Of a stretch of DNA of 64,000 nt, positions 21,414 to 34,569 are shown piece after piece (within the stretch, counting starts at the first letter, position 1; every line of letters starts with the position of its first letter). The stretch comes from Stratiolaelaps scimitus (Eukaryota; Arthropoda; Arachnida; Mesostigmata; Laelapidae). The position numbers were made by a program, and so were the translations under genes. Where the stretch lies: NCBI GenBank assembly GCA_019614645.1, contig JABWDB010000003.1, positions 16,949,001 to 17,013,000 of the forward strand, written 5' to 3'. The notes below the pieces were generated by a model. It was given only the letters and a program-made list of their open reading frames with translations. It did no database searches and was not told the origin of the DNA.

Positions 21414-23028
21414 TCCACACAACCGATCCCCTTCGACATTTTTTACAACAAGTTCTTTCGCTTTTGTTTAAGACCAAAATCCGTTCTACTGCGCAACAAT
21501 TTTATTTGATTTACCTAGCAGTACAATCATTGTATTATATTAAACGAATACGCATTCGAATGCCACGGTGTGATATAAAGGAGAACCTGAGCATTTGTAA
21601 AACTGTTGTTCCTTTAGTAAAAACCAATAAAATCGTAACCTTTACCTTGCCTCCGCCCTTTAGATGAGTTTGCCAATTCACGCTCGCCGCACAGATAGCT
21701 TTAATGTATACATCTATAAGCACGCACAAGCACATACCCTGTGACAGTGTAATGCAGTGTGTGTGTGTGTATTAGGCTGTGGCGGTCGGGATCGCAGCTC
21801 TCAAAGAGTCAAAGTACCCCCAGGAGCAGCTGACGTCCCAAAGCGCTTGGCATCCTGAGCGGGTTACAGATAATTTCGAATCCGCCGGGTCCTCGAGATA
21901 GCTGGGACTGGGATCCCTCCAGTAATCGCCCGCCCATATCCCGCGAGTCGGCCCTCGTGAGACCTATTCCGTGAGCTTCATTGTGACGCAGGTTGAATTC
22001 ATCGCGTTTTTGGTCGCGGTGTCTGCTGCTGAGTTAATAGCGCTAACCCGCTGGTCCATGATGCCGCCATGTCACCTCATGTTGTCCCGATTTCTCACAG
22101 CTTGAGTGGCTCATTGCAGCGGAGAATGTTGAGACGACGGTAAAACTATTGCCGTCGTGGGGGGATGTCTACCGTTGAGCAGGCTTATTGGCGACGTGGT
22201 GGACTCAGCGAGCGGCGGGGACACTCCGCACCTGTATCGTCTCAGTCCTATGGGGGCGAATATGACCGTCGCTTAGCTTTTACGGGTCCACTGCATCGTA
22301 TAAACCGTTAATATATTATATATACCCAGATGTACCCACGTACTCTGCTATGAGGTGCAATCGTATAATGGTGGTAAAATGTTTAGTTGTGTTGATAAAG
22401 ACCCACTGCGGCTACAGTACGTCTGTTGTTTTGGTGTAAAAGTGCAACATTAGCAACCAACGTAGCGCTCAACTCGCTGATTCGCTTGGGGACTGCACAC
22501 TGTTGAAGTGATCCACGAAACGGTTGAATTGCTGAAGTAAATCTGCATCTAACCCAGTTCCGTGTGACTTCCACCGAAAAACACTCCTCACCATAAGCTA
22601 GCATCGTGGCTACGTCGACGTATGCGACAACCGTGGGCTGTACCCCCGCTTACAGCGATGAGCTGCACGAGTGTATGAGGTGGCCTTGTGGGTCAGGCGA
22701 GGGCGGGGAGAGGTTTGACGCTGCCGTAACTCAAGGGGACGCACTATAGCGTCGAAACCGTCAACCTGAACTAGCGCTAAAGAGATGGGACTGCACTTAA
22801 TCTCATGATACATACGTAACTCTCGTTGCGTATCACACTGTTGGATGTGACGTGTAATTTTGAATTCTAGCCGTCACGCCAAGTAGAACACACCGTTCGA
22901 ACATTCGTAGCTGCCCGTAGAATACATTCTGCAGAACGAAGTCAACTTTGATTACATTGTCAGCTGGATTTAACCTGGGGGATCTGCAAGCAATAATAGT
23001 AATGTCAACTATAATTGAACTGAGTGCC
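21414..23028. other. anonymous stretch
   Basis: 21,780-22,300 is GC-richer with no recognisable product. Short minus-strand open frames at 22383-22813 have no motif. Confidence 0.35.

Positions 23029-23053
<25 letters not shown>
23029..23053. repeat. (TA)n microsatellite
   Basis: TA run bounded by GTGCC on the left and GTATATGGGCA on the right, giving a weak TGCC/GGCA inverted boundary. Confidence 0.9.
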
Positions 23054-23059
<6 letters not shown>

Positions 23060-23240
23060 GGGCATATCTTGCATTTGCCTGGCGAAGTGTCACATGTACG
23101 TATCGGTGTACACAGTAGCCACTGAGCACCCGACACTGAGCTCGTTTGGCATTCAATTTGTATCTCGGTTGTAGACTTTGTTTATCTAAATACAACTCAC
23201 CTCAATGTGAACAAATGACATTCATTCTAATATTATACAA

Positions 23241-23262
23241 TATATATATATATATATATATA
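23241..23262. repeat. (TA)n microsatellite
   Basis: Pure TA dinucleotides. Confidence 0.95.
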
Positions 23263-24159
23263 GCACAATAATAGCATACTGTGCATAGAATGGACGAGTC
23301 ACCACTGAGGAGTCTGTTAGCGTCCGAGGTAGTACTATCGTTTTTATTGTTCAACCGCTCTTCCTACGAAGTGACATGTATTCAGATTCGGTTGCAGCAA
23401 ATCGAACTGAGCAAATCGAACGAACCTTCGACAAGAGTGAATTGTCAAATTCAGCACAAACTCAAGCGGACAAAGAGCCGTCCGCAGTGTTTTCGCTTGC
23501 TACCTATTATGTGAATATACAAAGTAATTGCGACGTTGAACGCTGGAGGTTGAATGCTGCAGCGAATTCGTTGAGAACGACCTCTAATTGCCCGTCACCC
23601 GAGTCACAAAAACGTTTAAGCTGCTCTTCGCCGAGTGCAGTGTGCGCACAGTGGCGTGCAACACTTTACAGTGTCGATCCTATATACCATATAAGCCGGG
23701 CAGCATTTTCCCCACCTCCAGCCCGGCCGAGGGTGCTGTCATGTCGACTCAGTGCGGAGCGTCGGATCGGCCTTCGTTGCTTTGTCGCACCGTTGCTCTC
23801 CGTAGCCCTCCCGGCTACCCCCTCACCCCCGGGCCCCTCGACCTCATTGGAACTTGTGCCTGACAGTTTACTCTACGAGGTGTGTATATGTGTGTTCGTG
23901 TTAGGGTGAGGTGTCATCCGCCGGTGGCTGACAGCGAATTGGCCCTTGATGTTGTCGTTCGCTCGATCAGTTCCTGAGAACTTAGGTGCGTCTATGTCTC
24001 CTCGTTCGTGGGCCTGCGTTGTTTATTCGGCCGGCGCGGGGGGCGTGTTTGGCCTCCGTCGTGTTATGCGGGGTGGTACTGTGGCGGACCGAGGCAAAGG
24101 ATACTGGCAACGTCCGAATAGGCACGTATGCGCTTGCACGACATCACCTAACATTTCGC

Positions 24160-24525
24160 ATGCCTCATTTGCGCATCGAGTTGCTGTTGCTACCCTTGCT
24201 ACAGCTTTGTGTCTGTGCTCCGAGAACAAGTGCGCAGGGCGGATCAGTTGTCGGATTGTCATTAGCAGGCGACAAACGCTCTGATATCAACCCGCCGTCG
24301 CTATTCGGTGGCCAGAGCAACACCGCCTACAGTCGATCACAGTGTGACTGGGGCGAATCAAGCTGTGGAAAGTATTCAAATCACAACAACAACAAGAACA
24401 ACAACAACGACAACAGTAACAAGAATAGCAGCAGCAACAACAACAGCGATAGCAACAACAACAACACCAATAGCAACAACAACAACGCGCGCTCCCTGTA
24501 TGATTATCTGTGGAAGTTACTTTAA
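24160..24525 (+). CDS. candidate first exon with signal peptide and Asn-rich tract
   Basis: From the ATG at 24160 the frame reads MPHLRIELLLLPLLQLCVCA then PRTSAQ. This is a plausible signal peptide: a basic start, a leucine-rich core of about 12 residues, and small residues before a likely cleavage site. A short mature part with two Cys (SQCDWGESSCG) follows, then an Asn/Ser-rich tract encoded by an AAC repeat, and a stop at 24523-24525. The frame is open further upstream to 23986. A CpG-rich segment and a TATATACCATATAAG element near 23683 lie upstream. The AAC repeat itself could simply be a microsatellite that happens to be open. No family recognised. Confidence 0.25.
   Translation: MPHLRIELLLLPLLQLCVCAPRTSAQGGSVVGLSLAGDKRSDINPPSLFGGQSNTAYSRSQCDWGESSCGKYSNHNNNKNNNNDNSNKNSSSNNNSDSNNNNTNSNNNNARSLYDYLWKLL
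24382..24487. repeat. imperfect (AAC)n microsatellite
   Basis: AAC triplets with AAG, GAC and AGC interruptions over about 105 bases. Confidence 0.9.
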
Positions 24526-27286
24526 AATAAAATGTCCGCGTTTGTACGTATAATATATTTATATTCTAATCTGCAGACGATGGCTAACCTCAGCCCGCAT
24601 CTTAGTTCACGTGTCGTATTTCGATTGCATAAAGTAACACGTGTGTTCAAGCCACAGCCGTCGTTGAATCAATAGGGGCGATTTACTCAGGCAGAGACAC
24701 ATCTGTCGATAGGAAGACTAAGTTTGTTCTGGGTTATAGTTATGCCGTAAATACTGTGGATCGGTTCAGTAAGAACCCTCTAAAGCTACGTTCTGTTGTC
24801 ATTATTTTCCATTCATTCTTCGGGTGCGTTTTTGTGCAGTGCGGTACATTTTTCTCGTCTATGCAAGGAGCACACCGTCATTAGTATTAGTATGATTATT
24901 ATAGTTATGTATATGAGGCTTCTGTTATAACCAACGCACGAATGTGGATACACGGTAATTCCACGTACGGAGGGCACTTTTCACGAGGCTATTTCTCCGC
25001 TTTATTTCCACACATGTTGTCTTCCAGCATGATCGTCTCAGGGGGAAGAACCTCGCTGGGGTTCGATTAGGCTAGTGAGCCTTTACAATTGGCTTCACAT
25101 GCAAACAGCCGAAATTGGAGGCCAATGACGGACAGATGCGGGTATGCATAAAGGGAAGGGTTCGATTCAGAGATGAGATCAAGGGGGCTAACGGGATCAC
25201 TACCTCGTTATCGGCGATCCCCTATAAAAGGACACAAATCGCGGCAAAATGAGGTGAAAGCGGGGAGTGAGGGAGAGATGATTTAATTAAATTTCAGCCT
25301 TCGGTCAGGTCCGTAATAATGAAGAATGACCGTTCGGATTGGGAAAATCTGCTCCCTGCTAAGGGACACCGATGAGGTATACGTGAAACTTTTGAAGAAG
25401 ATTGCAAAAGGTCCATTATCAATAGCGCGCCCTTGCCAATGAAGAGTAGCTGGTATCTCTTTGGGACTGCCGATCGAAGCGGTTTCGCACGCTTCGATGG
25501 CCTAATTTGCCCAGCTGTTCTACTACGTTACAGGACACGACAGGCTCTTTTAGGACCTCCCTTGTCTCCTTTGCGGTCCATCTTCTTGAAGCGGGTACTA
25601 TATCTGCTCGTTCGTATGTGGGCGGCCTGGTCGCGTATCTGGAACAAATTATAATGAAAAAGATAATAGCTAACTAATTACATTATCTTATCTAAAAACA
25701 AGAAATACAATTTTTGAGCCGAGAATCATATTGTTCCCCTGGGCAAGACTTGTTTTAGCAACAAAGATGAGTTACTCCTCACTAGTGCTTATTTACCTAT
25801 ATAAATCTTAATATCAATAATACCTATCATTGTGTGTCGTTCCGAATCAGCTGTAACGTTGCCAAGGCTGACTAAGGGAGAGTTATGCAGGGCCATCCAG
25901 ATGGCTATGTACAACTTAGACCTATCTCGCTCATTTCATTGTTCAGAGAAAATGCTCCTTCACGGTCGCATTGACGACACCCGGCTCAAAGCATACGAGC
26001 ATTGTCAAATGGCCTGCCAACTATGTGCAAAGCAAATATAGCAAAAAGCGACAGCCGGCGTTAATATCTCGAGACGTTGAAGTTATACTATATAGCAGTC
26101 TGACAGAGACCTTAGCTAGAATCTGGACCTGTCTCCCCTCAACGTATGTTAAATAATTCAGCTACTTCGAAATGCGTTATGGGAACACAGTTGACAGTTC
26201 TAGAGGGTAAAAGTGAGTTTTGACAAAAATCGACGAGATCGACATGAGCCTGCGTCCATCTTCACTGATATGATACCTACGGTAATTGTTGTAAATGATA
26301 AATGAAGGCACCCCTTTAAGCGCGCCTGGCCAATAAACCAACTGTGTACACTGTGTAACCGTTTCTCAAAAGCAACAATTCAGCCTTTGGGTACTCAGAT
26401 TGTCCTCTTCCTCCAGCTTTCGTTCGTCCGCACTCTGCAAACCAGTTCAAATTGGGAGGGTATGTCGGAGGATTGAGCTGATGAAAACGACTTGAATAGA
26501 GACCGCTAGTTCGTATGGTCATTAATTAAACATTACAGCTAAACACGTTCTTATGTTTCAGGTCATAGTCCTCCTTTTTCATGATGAAGGCAGCCAGCCG
26601 CCGTTTAGTGTTAGCTCACTACTTGCTCATTTAGATGATGTTCAATTAATACACCGCTCGTCGCTGACGTTCCACTTGATACATAGATATATGATACAGA
26701 AAGAAAATAATAACAACAATAATAATAATAATAATAATAATTATAATACATCTACGTCGCTTCCTTCGTTCTGTCATTTCATGGCATATACGCCACATCT
26801 CACATGTTCGGTTACGAACTGCTGAACACGAAACATGACGTATCCCCACCGCTGTCTTTATATTTCGATGTATTCCCATCGTTCGAGGTCTACCCTGGAT
26901 TTTCGTGCGCAACCGGCGCATTACGGGGATAATCCCAAGAACCCCTGAGAAGAGTTGGATCCGACCATTACCGTGCGGGAGGCCGCCGCTTTATCGTTAC
27001 CTCCACCCATAGAACGGTTACGATGGTTGCAGGCGGAAGCCCCCTGCAAGGATATACGGCTTAACAAGAGTGCGACAAGGAGACAGTGCCGCTATTTTCT
27101 ATTCAGCTGGCTCGCCTAATACCCTCATTGAAAAGAGGGCCAAAAACCACAAAGGCACGCTTGCCCGTGTGTCGCCCGGGGTGACGAATGTCAGTGCGAG
27201 CTTCGACACCCGAACTCGTCAAATATCGTCAGCCAACCAGCTGCTACCGCCGGCGCCCCACCTGATGCAAATCTGCATACGGTCCC

Positions 27287-27290
<4 letters not shown>
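24526..27290. other. anonymous stretch
   Basis: Short unassigned frames (25433-25654, 25832-26041 and 26553-26825). An (AAT)n run lies at 26706-26743. No recognisable gene or element. Confidence 0.4.
26706..26743. repeat. (AAT)n microsatellite
   Basis: AAT/AAC triplets, pure AAT over most of the run. Confidence 0.92.

Positions 27291-27317
<27 letters not shown>
27291..27317. repeat. (TA)n microsatellite
   Basis: Pure TA dinucleotides. Confidence 0.95.
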
Positions 27318-27320
<3 letters not shown>

Positions 27321-27588
27321 TGTGTGCACATCAAACATTTGCAGGTATTTGCTAAAAATGGTTTAGGCCCTCTATCGCGCTAAAATGCAGTAACTAAAAG
27401 AATTCATCCATCAATACAATCTATGTAGCGTATCTGTATCGTGCGTGGTAATTAATCAGTCTCAGCATTTGAGTAGTCTAGCCACGTTGTCAAAGCTGAA
27501 TGTGCTATCTTGAAAACGTCTCATTGTATCGTCGATTTACCGATCGGGAAATTTATCGATAGCCAGCTAAGTTCATAACAAAGGTATC

Positions 27589-28143
27589 TTGGATTCATAT
27601 TTGTACAGAAATTACATTGGGCTAGCCATTTCCTCAAAAAAAAAGCACGTTCAAAATGCTGCACTTTCATTGTTCTATTGTCTAGTATTCGAAGTAGGAT
27701 TTTCCCCAAACTCGGTCCTCTGGAGCTTTGTAGACCCCTTCTTGAACCGACACTTACGCACGCTAGAGTGATTTGCTTTTTCTATACACCTAAATGTTGC
27801 ATTGGTTCAGTATGATACCATTCGGGACACCTTCGGATTCCAGTCCACCTTTCACACAGCTGGACACGCTCCGATTAGGATGTCTGATGCACAAATCTCT
27901 CTATCGATCAAAATTTTATCACGATACCACCCCTCGTTAATCCTCTCGATATACTCTCTCGTAGTGACTATAGAACATTGTCATCTTAATCAGCTTAAGT
28001 CAGAAATGATGAAGTTGAATAAATCTCCGAGATATGAATACAATTACATTGGATATCATTTCTGCCTTCTGCCCGTGGCATCCCGAGCCACAAAGCACTT
28101 CGCTGAGCGTTACTTGCCTACTAGAGATTACAAAAATTTTTAG
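27589..28143 (+). other. one frame nearly open for 185 codons, single internal stop
   Basis: Two successive open segments (27589-27771 and 27802-28143) are in the same phase, interrupted only by a TGA at 27769-27771. Downstream there is a hydrophobic span around SLILSIYSLVVTIE followed by HLNQLKSEMMKLNK. It could be a decayed membrane-protein gene. In AT-rich DNA, hydrophobic open frames also arise by chance. No family is recognised and there is no ATG at the start. Confidence 0.2.
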
Positions 28144-28183
28144 TTGTTATTTAAGCTCAAATGATCCAAGCATTATCATCTAT

Positions 28184-28187
<4 letters not shown>

Positions 28188-28219
<32 letters not shown>
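28188..28219. repeat. (TA)n microsatellite
   Basis: TA dinucleotides following ATCG. Confidence 0.95.
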
Positions 28220-28222
<3 letters not shown>

Positions 28223-28330
28223 ATTATTTATTATTTCACAGTACTCTGAGTCTTAGTATATGATTTAATAATACTGTTCTTACCGTATTATCGCATTGTT
28301 ACAATTCACTACCTATGTATTTTATACGTT

Positions 28331-28354
28331 ATATATATATATATATATATATAT
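28331..28354. repeat. (AT)n microsatellite
   Basis: AT dinucleotides flanked by CGTTAT on the left and ATAACG a little to the right. Confidence 0.9.
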
Positions 28355-30736
28355 TTATGATAATAGATAACGCTGTTTCTTCATCATCTTGGCTAATACA
28401 AATTTCTTTATATGATTGTGCCCCCCCCCGTGTGTTGGACCGTGTGTTGGAGTGGGACATATTTTAATCCCGAATCGAATTTCTAAATAGTCATTCTTTT
28501 TTTGTTATTCTCTATTCTATTCCTGACTGTGTCCGGCCAAGCTTCGATCTCGCTCACACTGTCCCTTGCTTAGCTTCTCTCCACCTGCATACATGGTCGC
28601 ACAGTTTGCGAATTACCGTTCTAGGTAGAGCTAGCTAGATATCGGGTGCAATCAGACTACTCAATCCCAAGACGTAAATTACAATGCAGCGTTTGCTAGT
28701 TCTTGCCGCATAAACTGTTCGCCCGTGTTCACAGTGTGGAATGATGATACAGCCGAAATTCTCCCGTTGGCTGGCCACCGCGACCCGCGTATCGTAATCC
28801 CCCTAACCCGTGGACCTCTCGGCACCTCTCGTGTTCGGGGCAGGGGGCCGGTCAGCCAGCCGTTCCGAGGGTGGATGAACTTCACATAGAAGCAACGTTG
28901 TGGCACGCGGGACGCGTCTCGACTCTCCATGTTGTGTCCGCGAAATGGCCACTACCTCATACACGCACACAAATGTGTACCTCGGCAGTAATCAGTACGG
29001 CAGATTAGGGCAGGCAGGCAGGCAGGGGCCGCGCTGAACGACTCCGCATGATCTAATGAGAGCTTCCGATCAATTCGCTCTTTAATACATTTCTTCGTGC
29101 AGCCTCTCGTCCTCCGCCACCTTCGCCCTTCTTGCCCGCCAAGTTGTCAAGTCAAGGGATCTCTCCGATCCCGAGCCGAAGCCAGCAACGCCCCCCCTAC
29201 GGCGTTTCCATATTCGGCTTTGACCTCTGTGCTGCATAGGGCCCACATATCCCGCAGCCGGCCTCCGCACTCGGGCGCATTCGCGCCTGGTCTCTCCCTC
29301 CCTCTTCTAAAACTTCCATTTCACTTATCTATCTGGTTTCTCTCTTTTCCCGTTGCTGGCGCTGCTATAACTCTCCCGGTCGGGATTCGCTGTTTTCGAT
29401 CTGACTTCTCTCTCTCTCTCTCCTGTTCGCTCTGACTCTGGCGGGCGTCGGACAGGACTGTCGGCCGTGAAACGAACCGGCTGCCATCGCCGCCGTGGCC
29501 GCCGCCGCCGCTGCTGCTTAGCGTTCGACCGCGCCCGGCTTCGGCGGATAGCAGCGGGTGGATGACTGCATCTGCTATGAAGTTATGTCATTAAAAAGCA
29601 AATCAGCAAAATCTTCCTCCATGTTGCCGCTGCTACAGCTACGACCGCTGCCGCTCCGTTCGCTGTTTGTTCATCGGGGCTGCTGCTGCTGCTGCTGGGC
29701 CACCCGTGTTCGGATGTGAGGGTCGGTCGGATCGGGCTAGGGCAGGGCAGGGCAGGCGAGGTTGCTGGGGGGCGCCGATCGAATCGAAGCCCCTCAAACT
29801 CCCTCCGGGCGGGCAGGTGGCACGTTCGGGCGCCAACTAATCCCGGATAAAATATTCCCTACATCCTCCGCGGCCGCGGCCACCGCCGCCGCCCGCCCGC
29901 CCGCCGTCAGATCCCGGAACAGAAGCGACAACGGCGTCGTTCCTGCCAACGTTGTCAGCAGCTTCTTCATCATCAGCAGTGGCATCACTATCATCAAGGC
30001 GTGATGCTTATCTGCAGAATAAGCATTATTATTGCCACACATATTGCTCTTGAGCGCGACGACTAACCGTATTGAACTATCAAGAATAATAATTATATTA
30101 ATGAAACAACTGCCGGTAATGGCATAATAATATAAATCAACTATCATCAATGCTGCCATGCATCACACCAACACCGCACCGGTCGCAGTTCAGTCTGGGC
30201 AGTCGTTTCGAGTGACTGGTGCAACGAAGGAGGAAGCCTGGCTAGATAACGCGGCAACGGATGCGGACAACGGCGTGTGGCCCCTGCTGCTGCTGCTACT
30301 GCTGTCGTCCGAGCCGGCCTTGTTACGCAAGAGGTCGATGCTGAAGCATCGTGGTTCATGCTCGCTCATCAATGCTTACAGATTGCGCTTTCTGCCGGAG
30401 CGGATCAGTACTTTGGAGTATAGTGTCGCCGTGGTTTGATGGAAGCCGCTTACCTTGGGAGGCAACGTGTGTTTGCTGATGAATTCGTGTGTGTTATGAT
30501 CGACGGTCGCTGTTCAAGGACCTGCAGTGAAGTTACCTGGCACCATCGAGAGCTGAGAGATTTCGAGTCCATCGAGTGCCGACTCGCTTGCCGCCTTTCG
30601 GCAAGCAGTCAATGGTATCGGAAGCGAGGATCGTAACGATTGCTTACACCTGTAGCTTGTTTGATATTTTTGCCAGCTCAATTAACTCAAAACTTGTCGA
30701 TATTAGCCCTTGTTTACTTTCTTAATCAAACACTGA

Positions 30737-30781
30737 TTCTCACACAAGCATATCTTATTTCTAGATATGCTTGTGTGAGAA
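30737..30781. repeat. perfect hairpin, 19-bp arms and 7-nt loop
   Basis: TTCTCACACAAGCATATCT (30737-30755) and its exact reverse complement (30763-30781) flank TATTTCT. There are no mismatches and the arm is not low-complexity. Like the hairpin at 8241-8293, it has a 7-base loop. Confidence 0.95.
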
Positions 30782-33700
30782 CTAAGATTTCCTCAGTATG
30801 ACGACTACTATAGTAGATGCTACAACGATTTCTACTATTACCACCGCTGCCGCTGTTTTTGATACCTGTCAAGCGTTCGTAAACCGTCAGATGCCGGCTG
30901 GTTGGCTGTCCGGCCATCTTTTATACCACGTGTATAACAGCTAGATATAATAGTTCTAGGTGTAATAGCGCCTTGTCTTTCTGGTACCCTGTCTCAGCGT
31001 CTCTGCCCGTCGTGAACTAATTAGTAGAATCGTTTGCCTAACACAGTGACAACACGTACCCATTGTTCATGTGTGTTGATGTTGACGGCAGGTGGTGACT
31101 GCAGGGTTTACCGAGACGGACATAACGTAGGCCAGGATAGCGACTCAGCGGAATACTTCGGGCGATGGCGAACTCGTCGAGAAGACGAGATGACACGATG
31201 TCTGGTGACCGGCCTTGCAAACCTCGGACGGACCTCTGACGGCAATCGGTCAATAACTTCAGCTGCCGTTGCCGTTGCTGCTGCTGTTATCGTCGTCGTC
31301 GTCGTCTCCGAACTAATTGTTGTCACCCAGGGTTCCTTCACTGCGCGGAAAACACGTTGCTTCACACTAATTCGCTCATCAGGACTTGGCTTCTAATGAT
31401 GCTCGAACAACAACAGTAGCAGCAGCAGCAGTAAGACAGCAGTAGGCAGCCGCTGAAACAGGACTGCTTCTCGGCTACGCCTTGCGTAGTATAGAAAATC
31501 AAAGCCAATGGCAGGCGTGGCTTTGTGTACTGCAGCGTTGCGTTTATATTGTACCAAGAGTTTGTTTAACAGTTATAACGTCAGTAACGAAATGTCGCTA
31601 CAAACGCACTGCCTCTCCGGCAACAATTCGAGTTGACACCAAAATGTGTCCCGTTTTTCTCTAATGCTTCCAGTCTACAGATATTGCTGGCAACCCCTGT
31701 TCCTTACAGCTGTCAACCAACACGACCAACTTGTTCTCCTCGCTTCTAGTCTACTGCTCGTCTGCTATTGCTGTTCTCCTCGGTTGCATCTTCACCCAAC
31801 GCAAGATAGCGGACCAACGCGGCGCACTGACCGAGGCCAGAGTCGTCCGAAGTCGTCGGCAGGACCCTGGTTGTCTGTGCACTTCAACAGACTTCGGCTG
31901 CTGAAGGCACATTTCCCTTTTCCTCAACGAAACCGAGCTCCAGGAGAGTCTAGTTGTCCTAGCTGCTGGCACCGCCTGTTCTTCGGCTTAGGCGCGTGAA
32001 GGAGAGCAGCAGAGTATCCGTTTTAATCAGAGAGAATTGGCTTCGGTCAGCCGGGTGGAGGAATCCACTATTGATCCGCGCTTGTGTCGAGGGAAACGGA
32101 CCACGCGGAGAGTATATGGGATGACAGTAGCCACTGCTGCAGCAGTGGCACAAGCACCAGTCCGTGCTCGCCTCTACGATTCAAACGGGATTTGCGTCGG
32201 TCTCTCTTCTCGCGCCACGGACACATATACCGTCGAGCAGCGTATATTCCCGTACGCTGCCAAAACTGACCACTGTGACTCTTCACCAAAGACTGAACGT
32301 GAGTGGTGGTGACAGCCAGAGAAGCCACAGTCTCGCTTATCTAAACGCGTTGCCTCGCAGCGAGAGGGTGGCACAGAATCTAAACCTCTCCCCATAGGCA
32401 CGTGAATGGTTTTCACTCAGTTGCTGTAGTTTCTCCTGAGGCAGGAGCCTCTCCTCAGACACCCACCCACTCGAAGATGCCCACCGGCTCAGTACCAATG
32501 GCCGGGACTACCCCATTGTCTCGTGGTCTGGCGTCATCATCACTGTTCACTACCCACTGACGTTCGCTTCTTGCTGCCACCCGTTATCTGTTCGCTTTTT
32601 GCGTTAATTTTCGTGGTTTCCCTTTTCGTTCGATTTCGACTCCGCTTGTACAGGAGACAGCGCAGCAATCGAAGCTATCATATGAATACTACAATATCAT
32701 GCAGACATCGGCGCACGTCATGGTGGCCCAATGATTCATATGCCCGCCCGCCCCCCTCCCTGTTCTGATGAAACGAACCCTGCCGCCGCCTCGATGTCCC
32801 GCTTGTCCTGCCATATTCTCTCGTAATCCGAGGGGCTTTGAAAGGAAATTAATTCGGTAGCGCCGCTCGCGGCCGCGTTTTTGCCTGCTTCTGTTTGCTA
32901 TCGCTGACGCAGCCCAGTAACATGACGCTTCGGCTTGTATTTACAATACGCCATAGGCATACACCGATCATATTCGCGTCACGGGATGGCAGCGGCTAGT
33001 GAACGAACATTGGCAGGAGGGGTGGACGACGTCTCGGAGATGAATCGAACGAGAGGAAGAACACATTGACGGTTACAGAGCGGTAAACACGAGCGACAAC
33101 GAGGTGCGTGGAACGGGGAGTACTCTGACTTATTTATAAACGATGCTTATATGTCTGGTGAACATATATATATATATGCTGAAGTATGCGAGGTACAGAA
33201 ATGTGTATGAAGTTACACTGTTGCTGAACACCGAGTGACAGACCGTGGCCAAATTCGCTCACAGAAGTACCGTCCGATTTGAGTTGAAACATCTGCAGCA
33301 CTGTGTGTTTCGAATCGCCGTGAGTAGTATCTTCGGTACCAAACGGAGTCGATTGAACTCTGACGAATCAACTCAGGGAAACCCAACGAAAGTCAGTTGT
33401 TAACATGGCAAACACTGGGTAGACGACGACGACAATGACACCTATACCGGTCAAGAGGGTATGGTTGAATGATGATAAAGCATCATTGTGAGTTCACTAA
33501 CAGAATACCCCGGATGGCAATAGCACAACGGACGACTAACCGCATGAATTTCAAGCAATCTACCTGCTTTCTAGTGATCTTCGAGTCGTGGCGGGCGGTC
33601 AGTCGTATACCGCCGAAATGTGGGTCATCCATCTCAGACTTTATGCTCACGCCGAATGATCACTTTCGCCTGATCATTTCAGCGTTGCAAATTGCGTTTT

Positions 33701-33850
33701 CTATTTGCAAGTTATTGTGTTACAACTGTGGGTGGCCAATGCGCTCGAATAGCGAAGTCTAATAAGCCTGTCTTCATACACCCATTTCAGACACCACCAA
33801 TAACTGCTCTTGATTGAGTTTCGAGAATCATTTGGCAGCCATACTGGTAC

Positions 33851-33879
33851 ACCGCCGCCACCGCCGCCACCGCCGCCAC
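33851..33879. repeat. (CCG/CCA)n triplet repeat
   Basis: CCGCCACCGCCGCCACCGCC-type tandem triplets. Confidence 0.85.
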
Positions 33880-34545
33880 AGCCGTGGCCGTCATCATCGT
33901 CATGGTCGTCGTCGGCGATCTCCTATTTTCAGGCGACTTGTGCCAGAGAAAATAGGAACGGCTCGGCCGTATGCTAGTCCCCGTTCACCGTTCACCGGAA
34001 GTGGACCGCATGGAGGACAGACGGGCGAGCGCTGAGCCAACATCGTACGTTTGTCGACCTTGACAAGCCGGGCCGCCTCCTTGCTCGGTTGCCTTCGACG
34101 GTCGTACTCGAAAGCTGTTGCTGCTGCTGCTGCTGTTGGATCGAAATCGTTCTCTGAGGGCTCATTAAGCTGAAATTGTCTACAAGGTTCTGCTGTTCAC
34201 CTTCCGGAGACAAGTAGTAGCAGTAGTAGTCCTAACCAACTGGGACACGCCGTCTGCATCGGCCCTTATCTTCGTCGCTGCTGTCGCCGCTCCAAGTCTG
34301 AGGGTGGTAGTTCTGGTCAGTGGGTCACCGATGTCACCCCGGGGCAGTTTCTACCACTTGGTCGATCAGAGACGACGCACGCGACGGGCTACGCAACCAA
34401 CGAGCCAACGGAGCGAGCAGTGGACAGACGCGAGGCGTAAGGAGCCTAGCGCCGAGGCTAGGCCAAGCCAGCATGTTCGCTTGACACTCACTACAAATCC
34501 ACCCAGTTAGCTTGTAGGCCGCCCTGTGTCCTGCTTCAGCTATCG

Positions 34546-34569
34546 TGCTGCTGCTGCTGCTGCTGCTGC
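34546..34569. repeat. (CTG)n triplet repeat
   Basis: CTG triplets passing into CCG. Depending on frame this would encode Ala, Leu or Cys runs. No gene is assigned. Confidence 0.9.

Noticed and set aside
21780..22300. GC-rich block that might be rRNA or a LINE fragment
   Set aside because: No rRNA-like conserved strings and no reverse transcriptase or endonuclease motif found.
23376..23909. 177-codon frame, plus strand
   Set aside because: Composition follows local bases, no motif, and it overlaps another open phase.
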